In this document: positions 19,621 through 27,491 of the stretch, piece by piece | Layout of the letters: every line of letters begins with the position of its first letter | How positions within the stretch are numbered: position 1 is the stretch's first letter | Assembly (NCBI GenBank): GCA_035294325.1 | Contig: DATGLE010000247.1 | Span: 1-42,648 of the forward strand | DNA length: 42,648 nt | Source: DATGLE01 sp035294325 | GTDB taxonomy: Bacteria > Chloroflexota > Ktedonobacteria > Ktedonobacterales > Ktedonobacteraceae | Direction of reading: 5' to 3' | Position numbers and translations under genes: made by a program | Notes under the pieces: generated by a model | The model's input: only the letters and a program-made list of their open reading frames with translations | Database searches by the model: none | What the model was told of the DNA's origin: nothing

Positions 19621-21471
19621 ATGAACATCAGCACTGGCGGACCACATATACTTCTTTTTGAGCGTGACCAGCAACTGGCGGCGCTCCTTATCAGCGAGTT
19701 GCAGCTCGCCGGTTACGAAACGCATACGGCACGCACGGCAGTGGAGGTGTTCGATGCCATTGCCCGCCATCCTGTACGGCTCGTGCTCGTCAATCTTGCC
19801 CAGGCAGCAGCGGCACGGCGCGAATTCTGGGTGGCCCTGGATACCCAGCGGCGGGGGCGCGGCGTACAGGTGCTGACTTTCCACTGCACAAATATTGCCG
19901 GTTACGGCCCTCGCGATCCCGACGAACGGCCACATACCGCCATCGCTGATGTAGATGTCGACGGCATGCTCGGAATCATGAATCTGGTAGATGCTGTGCG
20001 CACGCGTGTGCCGGGCGCGGGATCAACGATGAGCAGCACCATGACGCGCGTTCCCAGGGCAGGCTTCTCCGATCCACCACCACCATCGGCGGTATCCCCG
20101 GTCATGACATCGGGCTACGCCCCACCACCATCGTCCATGACAAACATGCTCTCCGGTGATACGACCCCACGCGCCCCGGCTTTTGCCGAGAACAATGTCA
20201 GTCAGGCACCGGCACAGCCCCACGTAGCGCCTGCCCCGCCCCAATCCGCGCCCCCCGGCGGTCAGCATGCCTTTACAGAGAAGATCCGGGCCGTGCTTTA
20301 TCCGAACCAGCGCTCCTGGACTCCGCAAAGCGGCAGCGCGGCCTCATCCACGCCGGAGAGTAGAGTATCCTATGAGCAACCGCCGAATACGCAGAGCGCC
20401 GTCGTGCCGCCGGCCCCCACGCCCCCTTCTACCGGCGCTACTAACATGCTCCAGCGCCTCGCCGGGGGCCAGTCGGAGATAGATGGGCAGAGAGAGCCGG
20501 GGCTGGCGCAGTTATCGCGCATGCTCCAGCAGAGCCAGCCGGCGGTTACAGAGACGCATAACCATAATATGGGGGCCATGCCGATTAACAACGTCCAGAA
20601 CGTTCAGCCGGCCTGGCCGGCAAACCAGGCGCCCGGCATGATAAACTACGCTCCTCCGCCAGCCGCGCGGCCTCCACAGAACAGCGAGACCATCGGCACG
20701 CAGCCGCTGCGTGCATCCCCGATACAGGATATACCTATCGAGCGGCCCGGCACCACGGGCGAGGGATCAAGGCGGCCCGATGTACTATCGCGCGCGAACT
20801 ACGGACAAGCTCCCTTGCAAGCTTCCCCGGCGCTTCCCGCCGCGCAGCCTCCACCCAGGACGACGGTCCCGCCGAGGGAGCCGGCGCCACAGGAGAATGG
20901 ACAGCAGGCGGCGGCAGACCCTGCGAGCGGAGAGAGGGAAAGAGATAGAAGCCGCGAGGACCAGGCGTACCAGGCTCCTCCGCAGCAGTCCCCGGCAAGG
21001 GAGGCAGATGTGGACGATAGTACAGCACCAAATAACGCGCTGCTGCTCGATATCATGCAGAGCCTGCCGCCCACACAGTCTCTCCCCCCGCCTGTGCAGC
21101 AAAACCAGGCTCAGGCGCTCAATGGCAGGGCAACTCGTTCCCTCGGGAGCGTTCTTGTCGAAGGACATCTTGTTCCACAGAATCGTCTGGAAGTAGCGCA
21201 AAACGTTCAGCGTATGTTACGTGGCGTGGACTTAAATTATCAATTAGGTGAAATCTTGCTTATGTTTAAACTGCTTACTCCCGATCAACTCCTGGCGGCG
21301 ACGCTGGTGAGCGAGGGTTTAATTACGACGGCCCAGGTCAGCGCCCTCGGGCGGATCCGGCAAGAGCTGCACTCGATTGGCCTGGAATATGATCTGGAAA
21401 ATTTATTGATTCTCTTCAGGATCCTGTCTCCCGAGCAGTTGCGCGAAGTGCGTGCAAACTGGCAGGGATGA
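19621..21471 (+). CDS. Receiver-like protein with long disordered linker and C-terminal helical repeats
   Basis: This 616-residue protein has three parts. Residues ~8-135 (HILLFERDQQLAALLISELQ onward) resemble a response-regulator receiver, but the phospho-acceptor position reads LVLVNLAQAA with no Asp, so it is probably a pseudo-receiver. Residues ~135-500 are a Pro/Gln/Ser/Ala-rich disordered region. Residues ~505-616 hold two related helical units (LGEILLMFKLLTPDQLLAA and LENLLILFRILSPEQLREV) of the kind seen in the N-terminal domain of type II secretion/pilus ATPases. ATG 19621 follows CGGAG at 10 bases; a GTG at 19597 is the alternative. Function unknown; a signalling scaffold is an inference. 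Confidence 0.78.
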   Translation: MNISTGGPHILLFERDQQLAALLISELQLAGYETHTARTAVEVFDAIARHPVRLVLVNLAQAAAARREFWVALDTQRRGRGVQVLTFHCTNIAGYGPRDPDERPHTAIADVDVDGMLGIMNLVDAVRTRVPGAGSTMSSTMTRVPRAGFSDPPPPSAVSPVMTSGYAPPPSSMTNMLSGDTTPRAPAFAENNVSQAPAQPHVAPAPPQSAPPGGQHAFTEKIRAVLYPNQRSWTPQSGSAASSTPESRVSYEQPPNTQSAVVPPAPTPPSTGATNMLQRLAGGQSEIDGQREPGLAQLSRMLQQSQPAVTETHNHNMGAMPINNVQNVQPAWPANQAPGMINYAPPPAARPPQNSETIGTQPLRASPIQDIPIERPGTTGEGSRRPDVLSRANYGQAPLQASPALPAAQPPPRTTVPPREPAPQENGQQAAADPASGERERDRSREDQAYQAPPQQSPAREADVDDSTAPNNALLLDIMQSLPPTQSLPPPVQQNQAQALNGRATRSLGSVLVEGHLVPQNRLEVAQNVQRMLRGVDLNYQLGEILLMFKLLTPDQLLAATLVSEGLITTAQVSALGRIRQELHSIGLEYDLENLLILFRILSPEQLREVRANWQG

Positions 21472-21478
21472 ATACTTT

Positions 21479-21532
21479 AATAAACGCGCTGTGCCTGTTC
21501 TCCTGACAGCGAACAGGCACAGCGCGTTTATT
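21479..21532. terminator. Bidirectional terminator between convergent genes
   Basis: A perfect inverted repeat with 22 bp arms (AATAAACGCGCTGTGCCTGT plus 2) and a 10-base loop sits between the stops of the genes ending at 21471 (+) and 21539 (-). The A/T-rich outer ends suit termination in both directions. Confidence 0.8.
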
Positions 21533-21538
21533 ATTTCT

Positions 21539-23020
21539 TTAATTGGCGTTGCCGGGGGCCTTCCAGAGCCAGCGCAGAGCATTCAGGCGCGATGGCAGCG
21601 CGGGCATGTGGCTGCCACGCCGTGCCGTATCTTTATCAAGCTCTTCAAGCAGATCGAGAAAGCGATTGACGCTCTGTGCGACACCCTCAACCATAAGGTA
21701 GCCAGAGGGTTTTACCGCGTCACCCACAAGATAGAGGCCCCGCAGCGGCGTCTCCGGTGTGACATCCTCGCCCTGCGCTATGCGGTTGACCGGCCACTCT
21801 CCGCGATAGGTTCCCATCGTCAGCACACGGCAATGCTTATCGAAATCCTCGCCAAAGAGTGTCCGCAGGTCGGCCAGCGCGAGCGCTCGCTCCTCCTCAA
21901 TAGCGTCGCTCTGAATTACCTGATGGCTGATGAGCAGATGTTTGCCAGGCGGCGCCAGCCCTGGATCACTATTGGTGGGCTGCACTATTCCCGCGATACG
22001 CTTTGTATCCAGACAATACATGATCCCTTTGTGCGGAATGAGTGAAACGTCGCTGAGCACATGCACTTTTAGCCCCACCGCCTCTTGCGGCGCCGGACCG
22101 GTTCCAGCCTCGTCGCCAGCCATCACGGGATCCCCCACTATCTTCCCCGTATTTCGCTTGAGCGCCTCTGCCTGCGTCACGCGATGGCTGTGCAGCAGGG
22201 CATTGGTCGCGCGCGGACCGATATCGCTCACAACGAGGGGGGCGCTGATGACCGACTCTTCGCCGCCTGTGCGGTTGCGAACGCACACGCCGGTCACACG
22301 CTCGCCATCCGAGAGGATCTGGCGCACCTCGCAGCCGAGACGGATCTCGCCACCGTGCTCGAGGATATGGCGCTCCAACTGGCGGGTGAGCGCACCGCAG
22401 CCGCCCGCCACGATAGCGGGCGCGCCGTACCGCAGCATATTCCTGGTGGTGCGCACAACTTCTTCCGTGCTGACCTGACTCAATTCGAGACTGAGAGCAA
22501 AGCGCGAGATACGCTCGAAGAACGCCACCAGTTGCGGATTGCGCTCGACGTTGATATGACGCGCCAGCCACGCGTCGAAGGGCAGGGCGCGTTCGCTTGC
22601 CGGCAGCGGGCGCAGGAACATCAGGTAGCCAACGCGCGTGAACCAGAAGAACTGGCGCAGCCCCAGGAATTTGAAGACGCCCAGCAGCCCGCGCGCTCGA
22701 TACTGTTTGCCATGCACATGAAATGAACCGAAGACATCGGCATCAAAGAAGCGATGCGGCACCTGCAAATAGCGCAGCATGCGCGCCAGGACGCCGCTGC
22801 TGCCGAAAGGAACCATATGCACGGCCCCGGTGCTCACCTGGACGCCCTGAAAGGTTTTCGCCGTGAAGCGCCCTCCGCAGTGGGGCAGTCGTTCCACAAG
22901 AGTGACACGCAGGCCGCGCCGTAGTAATTGCGCGGTGGCGAGCAGGCCGCCCAGGCCGGCGCCGATCACCACTGCGTCGCGGCAGTCGGAGGTAGGAGAT
23001 GTATATGTTCGTTCGTGCAT
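21539..23020 (-). CDS. FAD-dependent oxidoreductase, phytoene desaturase (CrtI)-like
   Basis: The 493-residue protein has the N-terminal dinucleotide-binding motif AVVIGAGLGGLLATAQLL (residues 17-34) followed by LVERLPHCGGRF, and a C-terminal FAD block LRGLYLVGDAVKPSGYLMVE, as in CrtI/amine-oxidase superfamily flavoproteins. No other carotenoid gene is in view, so the substrate is open. Start is provisional: no clear ribosome site precedes 23020. The gene follows the FHA gene with a 52 bp palindrome between them. Confidence 0.85.
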   Translation of the reverse strand: MHERTYTSPTSDCRDAVVIGAGLGGLLATAQLLRRGLRVTLVERLPHCGGRFTAKTFQGVQVSTGAVHMVPFGSSGVLARMLRYLQVPHRFFDADVFGSFHVHGKQYRARGLLGVFKFLGLRQFFWFTRVGYLMFLRPLPASERALPFDAWLARHINVERNPQLVAFFERISRFALSLELSQVSTEEVVRTTRNMLRYGAPAIVAGGCGALTRQLERHILEHGGEIRLGCEVRQILSDGERVTGVCVRNRTGGEESVISAPLVVSDIGPRATNALLHSHRVTQAEALKRNTGKIVGDPVMAGDEAGTGPAPQEAVGLKVHVLSDVSLIPHKGIMYCLDTKRIAGIVQPTNSDPGLAPPGKHLLISHQVIQSDAIEEERALALADLRTLFGEDFDKHCRVLTMGTYRGEWPVNRIAQGEDVTPETPLRGLYLVGDAVKPSGYLMVEGVAQSVNRFLDLLEELDKDTARRGSHMPALPSRLNALRWLWKAPGNAN

Positions 23021-23037
23021 CGTATGTCAGGTAAGAC

Positions 23038-23089
23038 AAGAGCATGTGAGCGCGAGGGCGGCGCGCCGCCCTCGCGCTCACATGCTCTT
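23038..23089. repeat. Perfect 52 bp palindrome without spacer
   Basis: Arms of 26 bp (AAGAGCATGTGAGCGCGAGG plus GCGGCG) meet with no loop. It starts 2 bases after the FHA gene stop and ends 18 bases before the CrtI-like start. It could terminate FHA transcription. It is unlike families 1 and 2 in having no spacer. Confidence 0.85.
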
Positions 23090-23090
23090 C

Positions 23091-24452
23091 TTATTTCTCC
23101 TCGCCGATCATGCTGCGCAGCAGGCTGTTGCACTCGGCCATCGTATTGAGAACGTTCTGGTGGATCTGGAAGACCTTGTTAAGATCGCGCGCGCGGCGTG
23201 TGAGCTTGGATGCATACTCAATATCGCGCGGATTGTTGGTCACATCCTCGATCAGTTGCAACAACTCCGCCCAGGCCAGCGACTCGCGGCTGCGCGCCAC
23301 ATCGGCGATGGTATTATCCATGCGCTCGGAGACGCGGCGGATCCCGGTTCGCAACTGATTCGCCGTCTGGCCGATCTCGGCTTCGTGGTTGCGCATAGCA
23401 TCCTGGGTAGCATTAAGCTGCTCCTGGAGCGCCGTCACCTGACCATCGAGCGTAGAGAGCGCCGCTATCAGCGCCCCGATATCGGGCAGCGTCGGCAGAG
23501 GCAGGCTGGTGAGGCGGTTGAAGGTCACATTTGTTTCGCCAGGGGCCGGCGAGGCGGGGATTGCGGCCCGGTCTTCGGCGACTGGCTCCTCCGCTGGCGC
23601 CGCGTTCTTGGGCAGAGGTGAGGACGGTGGAGGCGGCGCGACGGGAACGCTCGGCGCCGGCACAGGCGTGCTGGGAACCTCCGGCGCGCTGGCAGGCGGA
23701 GGTACAACATCTTCGGCGTTATCTATCGAGTGCGTGCCGTATTCATCATTGGTTGCTATCGTCGCCAGGTCATCGTCGCGCGTGCTGGAGGTCGCTTCGG
23801 CTCCGGCAGCCTCAAGGGGCACAGCGATGGTCGGTAGATCTTCCACATGCGCCGCCTGTCCATTGGGCGCGCGGAAGATCAACTCATGTTCGCCGATTCC
23901 GATGCGGTCCCCATCCTGTAGCATTCTTGGCACCATCTCATCGATCTGCTGACCATTAACAAACGTACCGTTGGCGCTGCGCTCGTCACGTAAGGTGTAG
24001 TGACCGTTCTCATAACGCACCGTAGCATGCCGGCGCGAAGTGAGCTTATCTTTCGAGAGTAATATATCGCTGCTTGGCGCCCGGCCAATCGTCATCTCGG
24101 GCTTATCCAGCGTATATTCCTGCAAGACTTCGCCGTTTTCGGAACGAAGCACGAAGTGCGCGGGGTGCTCGATCCCATTCATCGATGGTTGCGCTGTAGG
24201 AGCAACGGGCGGCTCCGGCCCTGACGCGGCAATCGTTCGCCCGTCGTCATCGGGCCAGCCACTCGCAGGCATTCCCCTCCCCTGCCCGAGAGCTTCCGCC
24301 CAATCCTCCGGTGCGGCGAGCGTGGCCTCGCCCATACCCGGCTGTGCCTGCTGTGATGATTGCGAGGGAGTAGAAAGCAGGCGATTGCCGCAGTTCAAGC
24401 AGAAATTATCCCCTGGCCGTGTTTCAGCGCCGCAATAGGGACACTTATCCAT
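23091..24452 (-). CDS. Zinc-ribbon and FHA-domain protein with coiled-coil C-terminus
   Basis: The 453-residue protein starts with a zinc ribbon (MDKCPYCGAETRPGDNFCLNC). A forkhead-associated domain, which binds phosphothreonine, lies at about residues 100-190: the core motifs are TIGRAPSSDILL, SRRHATV and RSANGTFVNGQ. A Pro/Ala-rich linker follows, then a helical, probably coiled-coil region (ALSTLDGQVTALQEQLNATQ). It is a candidate partner of Ser/Thr kinases such as those at 39655-42621; that link is inference. GGGAGG lies 10 bases before the ATG at 24452. Confidence 0.9.
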   Translation of the reverse strand: MDKCPYCGAETRPGDNFCLNCGNRLLSTPSQSSQQAQPGMGEATLAAPEDWAEALGQGRGMPASGWPDDDGRTIAASGPEPPVAPTAQPSMNGIEHPAHFVLRSENGEVLQEYTLDKPEMTIGRAPSSDILLSKDKLTSRRHATVRYENGHYTLRDERSANGTFVNGQQIDEMVPRMLQDGDRIGIGEHELIFRAPNGQAAHVEDLPTIAVPLEAAGAEATSSTRDDDLATIATNDEYGTHSIDNAEDVVPPPASAPEVPSTPVPAPSVPVAPPPPSSPLPKNAAPAEEPVAEDRAAIPASPAPGETNVTFNRLTSLPLPTLPDIGALIAALSTLDGQVTALQEQLNATQDAMRNHEAEIGQTANQLRTGIRRVSERMDNTIADVARSRESLAWAELLQLIEDVTNNPRDIEYASKLTRRARDLNKVFQIHQNVLNTMAECNSLLRSMIGEEK

Positions 24453-24521
24453 GATTAACGTTCCTCCCATTCGTAGCACGCTTGGACTTTTATATTACGT
24501 GCAAGCGCAAAATTCCTGTCC

Positions 24522-24530
24522 ATTATATCA
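24522..24530 (-). promoter_or_regulatory. Extended -10 element before the FHA gene
   Basis: On the minus strand TGA-TATAAT (24530-24522), about 70 bases upstream of the start at 24452. No -35 box is seen at 17 bp, which extended -10 promoters can do without. Confidence 0.45.
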
Positions 24531-24575
24531 GAAGTGCAGGTTGAGAGTCGAGAGCACCCGCACTTCCCTTCCGGC

Positions 24576-25361
24576 TCAACTCGCGGCAGGTACCCAATCA
24601 ACATCGGGCCGCAACGAGTGAAAAAGTTGCTCTAACGCAGCCGTTTTTCCACGCGCGGAGAAGACGATGCTCGTCTGCTTGAGTGCCCCGCTGCACAGTT
24701 GTAGCGACTCCGCTGCGCTGCCATGCGCCGGCGTTGGCGTTCCTTTGACGCCACCTCCACCGGCGCTCATGGTTGACGCAGGACTGCACTGGAAGCGCGG
24801 ATTTTGCGAACGCAGCGGAGCCTCTGACAGACTCAGCGCGCTGTGATCCGGCAAGAGATAACCTATTGTAAAGCTGCTGCCAAAGATCGGATCGTGCAGC
24901 GTGCCCGATGCACTCACCAGGCATGTGCCCTGTGGCAGCGCCGCCGGCAGGTAGACCGTAAAACCCAGAGCCGGCTTGACCTGAGACCAGTTGGTGATGG
25001 TCTCAGGCTGCGGCGTACTGGCGGGCATAGCGGACGCCACCGCCGCCGGAGTCGCAGTACCCGTTGTCGATGGCCGGGCCGTGCCTGTAGCTGCTGCCGC
25101 GCCTTCATCGCGAAAAACTATCAGAGGCTTGCCGCACCAGTGCAGCCTGGCTAGCGCCGTCGCAGGCGTTGACTGCCCGGTGGGCGCCGTATTTCCCCCC
25201 GGGTTCAGTCCTGTACACGCCGCCAATACCACACCCATTATCATCAGGAAGCTACAGAGCCACAGCCAGTTGTAATTTCTTGAGAAGGCCCAAAAACAGC
25301 GTTTTACCTGTAGCATAGAACGATTACTCATAGCGTAAGAAACATAATGCAATAGAGACAT
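24576..25361 (-). CDS. Hypothetical lipoprotein
   Basis: This 261-residue protein has a long N-terminal region, a hydrophobic segment and a lipobox LAAC with the Cys at residue ~49, so it is probably anchored outside the membrane. A Thr/Ala/Pro-rich linker follows, then a domain with GFTVYLPAALPQGTCLVSAS and FTIGYLLPDHSALSLSEA, which resembles the substrate-like domain of DUF4367-type proteins; this family call is tentative. AAGGAG sits 6 bases before the ATG at 25361. It is divergent from dnaA. Confidence 0.75.
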   Translation of the reverse strand: MSLLHYVSYAMSNRSMLQVKRCFWAFSRNYNWLWLCSFLMIMGVVLAACTGLNPGGNTAPTGQSTPATALARLHWCGKPLIVFRDEGAAAATGTARPSTTGTATPAAVASAMPASTPQPETITNWSQVKPALGFTVYLPAALPQGTCLVSASGTLHDPIFGSSFTIGYLLPDHSALSLSEAPLRSQNPRFQCSPASTMSAGGGGVKGTPTPAHGSAAESLQLCSGALKQTSIVFSARGKTAALEQLFHSLRPDVDWVPAAS

Positions 25362-25484
25362 GGATGCTCCTTCATCAGCGCCATCACCTATCCACCAAAG
25401 ATATGAACGCGCCGCGCGCGAGAATCGCAACATCGCTTTCTGGCAAGTATACTCCAAAAAGAATGAGAAACCTATGACCTTGCT

Positions 25485-25504
25485 CTCTTTTGGTACCAAA
25501 AGAG
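25485..25504. promoter_or_regulatory. 20 bp perfect palindrome, operator-like
   Basis: CTCTTTTGGTACCAAAAGAG lies in the 441-base divergent gap between the lipoprotein gene (start 25361) and dnaA (start 25803). Its size and symmetry suit a dimeric repressor site. No regulator is identified. Confidence 0.4.
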
Positions 25505-25580
25505 GGGCCTTTACAGCGTTTTAATTTAATGCTACCATTACATCTCGCCAGTAAGAGTGTGTCTGCTTTTCGACACAATC

Positions 25581-25697
25581 GCTTGCTCGCGCCTGCGACG
25601 CGAGCCGGATCTATGTTGTTGTATGGGAAAGGCGCTGTGTGCCTTTCCCATACAACAACATAGATCCCTGGCGCGGCAGAGCCGCGCGAATACCCGG
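25581..25697. repeat. Family 1 palindromic element, copy C
   Basis: Left module GCTTGCTCGCGCCTGCGACG (25581-25600); inverted repeat 25607-25667 with 27 bp perfect arms around a 7-base centre (GCTGTGT, which can add a G.T and a C-G pair); right module TGGCGCGGCAGAGCCGCGCG (25669-25688). It lies upstream of dnaA. Confidence 0.85.
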
Positions 25698-25802
25698 CGC
25701 GCGGGGGCAAGGACGCATGCGAATCAGATGCCCTCTAATACAATAATAACAGGGGACCGCTTTTTGCCGAGGCGAAATATCTGCAAAAGTAGGTGAGCGT
25801 CC

Positions 25803-27371
25803 GTGAACGCAAAGCAAATATGGCAAACGGCACTGGAACGACTGCAAACAAAAGTCTCCCCTGCCGTCTTCACAACATGGTTTCAGGGCACCTCGGCGCT
25901 TTCTTTTCAAGATGGCGTCTTCGTAGTGCGCACTCCTTCACCATTTGCGAGAGCGCAACTGGAAGGCCGTTTTCTTGAGCTGATCCGCTCGGTCCTCTCA
26001 GATATCATCAGCAGTCCCATCGAGGTACAGGTTGTGGTGACTAAAGAGTCCGCTGATGAGCAGGGAAAGACGGCGCAGGACGATCTATCCCCGGAACAGC
26101 AGCGCGCTCATCGTCTTGCGCGTGGGCGCCCGCCGGCTGCGCAACGCAGGAGGCGCATCGCCGATATCGCCGCGGCGGCAATGAATACACTGGCCTCCGT
26201 CTCTGCACATGTCGAGGCACGCCACGAAACGGAAAGCACGCCCCCGGCGACGGGTAGATCGGACGCGGGCAACGGCGCCGCGCGTGCGGCGGCTCAGGAA
26301 GATGGCGAGGTTGTACCTGAGACCGCTGGAGTATATCCAGGTGGGGGAGCGCTCAATCCGCGCTATACCTTTGGCGCTTTCATCGTAGGCAAATCGAATC
26401 AGTTAGCGCATGCCGCTTCGTTCGCGGTATCAGAAAATCCAGGGCATATTTATAATCCCCTCTTCCTTTATGGAGGCGTAGGGCTGGGGAAGACGCATCT
26501 TTTGCATGCCATCGGCCACGTCGGCGAATCGTCAGGATTGACCGTACTCTACGTCACGTCCGAGAAGTTTACCAACGAGATCATTAACGCGATTCGCTTT
26601 CAAAAGACCGAAGAGTTCAGGACGAAATATCGCCAGATTGATATCCTGCTCGTCGATGACATCCAGTTCATCGCCGGGAAAGAATCAACCGAAGAGGAGT
26701 TTTTCCATACCTTCAATTCGCTGCACAACGCGAACAAGCAGATCGTCGTCACCAGTGACCGGCCCCCAAAGGCCATCCACAGCCTGCAAGATCGCCTGCG
26801 CTCGCGCTTCGAGTGGGGGCTGCTGGCCGATATTCAGCCGCCGGAGTACGAGCACCGCCTGGCGATCCTGCGCTCCAAAGCCGAATCGCTGCATTTCGCC
26901 ATTCCCAGTTCGGTGATCGAATATATCGCGCGCCCCGAGTGCAGCAGCGTGCGCGAACTCGAAGGGGCGCTCAATCGCGTGATCGCCTATGCGACGCTGC
27001 ACGATGCGCCGCTCACAGTCGGGTTAGCGGCGCAGGCACTTGAGCACATTTATAATGATAAGCGCCTGCCATCGACGCTGACGGTTTCAGAGGTGCTGGA
27101 GGGCGTCTGTCGCTACTATAACGTCGAGGCTGCGCTCATCAAAGGCAAGCAGCGTGACCGCGAGATCGTCTGGCCGCGCCAGGTCGCCATGTACCTGATG
27201 CGTGAGGAGACGAACGCATCGCTGCTCCAGATCGGCACAGAGCTGGGCGGGCGCGACCATACGACGATCATGCACGGCTGGGAGAAAGTGCAGACTGAGA
27301 TCGCCAACAATGACCGCGTGCGCCAGGAGATCGCCGCCGTACTCGAATCGCTCCAGCGTCGAGAAGTATGA
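25803..27371 (+). CDS. dnaA: Chromosomal replication initiator protein DnaA
   Basis: DnaA binds 9-mer boxes at oriC and melts the origin. The 522-residue product shows domain I (NAKQIWQTALERLQTKVSP, residues ~1-80), a long variable linker (~82-184), the AAA+ core with Walker A GGVGLGKTH (224-232) and Walker B ILLVDDIQF (281-289), and domain IV with the DNA-binding signature LGGRDHTTIMHGWEKV. The start is GTG at 25803, 7 bases after AGGTGA. The next gene is mutS2 rather than the usual dnaN, so either the gene order has been rearranged or this is an extra copy. Confidence 0.96.
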   Translation: MNAKQIWQTALERLQTKVSPAVFTTWFQGTSALSFQDGVFVVRTPSPFARAQLEGRFLELIRSVLSDIISSPIEVQVVVTKESADEQGKTAQDDLSPEQQRAHRLARGRPPAAQRRRRIADIAAAAMNTLASVSAHVEARHETESTPPATGRSDAGNGAARAAAQEDGEVVPETAGVYPGGGALNPRYTFGAFIVGKSNQLAHAASFAVSENPGHIYNPLFLYGGVGLGKTHLLHAIGHVGESSGLTVLYVTSEKFTNEIINAIRFQKTEEFRTKYRQIDILLVDDIQFIAGKESTEEEFFHTFNSLHNANKQIVVTSDRPPKAIHSLQDRLRSRFEWGLLADIQPPEYEHRLAILRSKAESLHFAIPSSVIEYIARPECSSVRELEGALNRVIAYATLHDAPLTVGLAAQALEHIYNDKRLPSTLTVSEVLEGVCRYYNVEAALIKGKQRDREIVWPRQVAMYLMREETNASLLQIGTELGGRDHTTIMHGWEKVQTEIANNDRVRQEIAAVLESLQRREV

Positions 27372-27479
27372 GCAGGAGGCAGCGAGGCTGCGCGAGAGGG
27401 CGAGGACGTTGGGAAGCAGACACACGCTGAAATTGTTATCATTTATGGGACAAAAAACAGATTTTCCGCTCCATAGGAC

Positions 27480-27488
27480 TTATCCACA
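27480..27488 (+). promoter_or_regulatory. Perfect DnaA box between dnaA and mutS2
   Basis: TTATCCACA lies 3 bases before the mutS2 ATG, next to an AT-rich stretch (27428-27470). Only one box was found in the 120-base gap, so a full oriC is not shown; autoregulation or an origin remnant are possible. Confidence 0.5.
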
Positions 27489-27491
27489 AAA

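Noticed and set aside
27372..27491. Complete oriC after dnaA
   Set aside because: Only one perfect DnaA box and one AT-rich patch are visible; an origin normally has a cluster of boxes.
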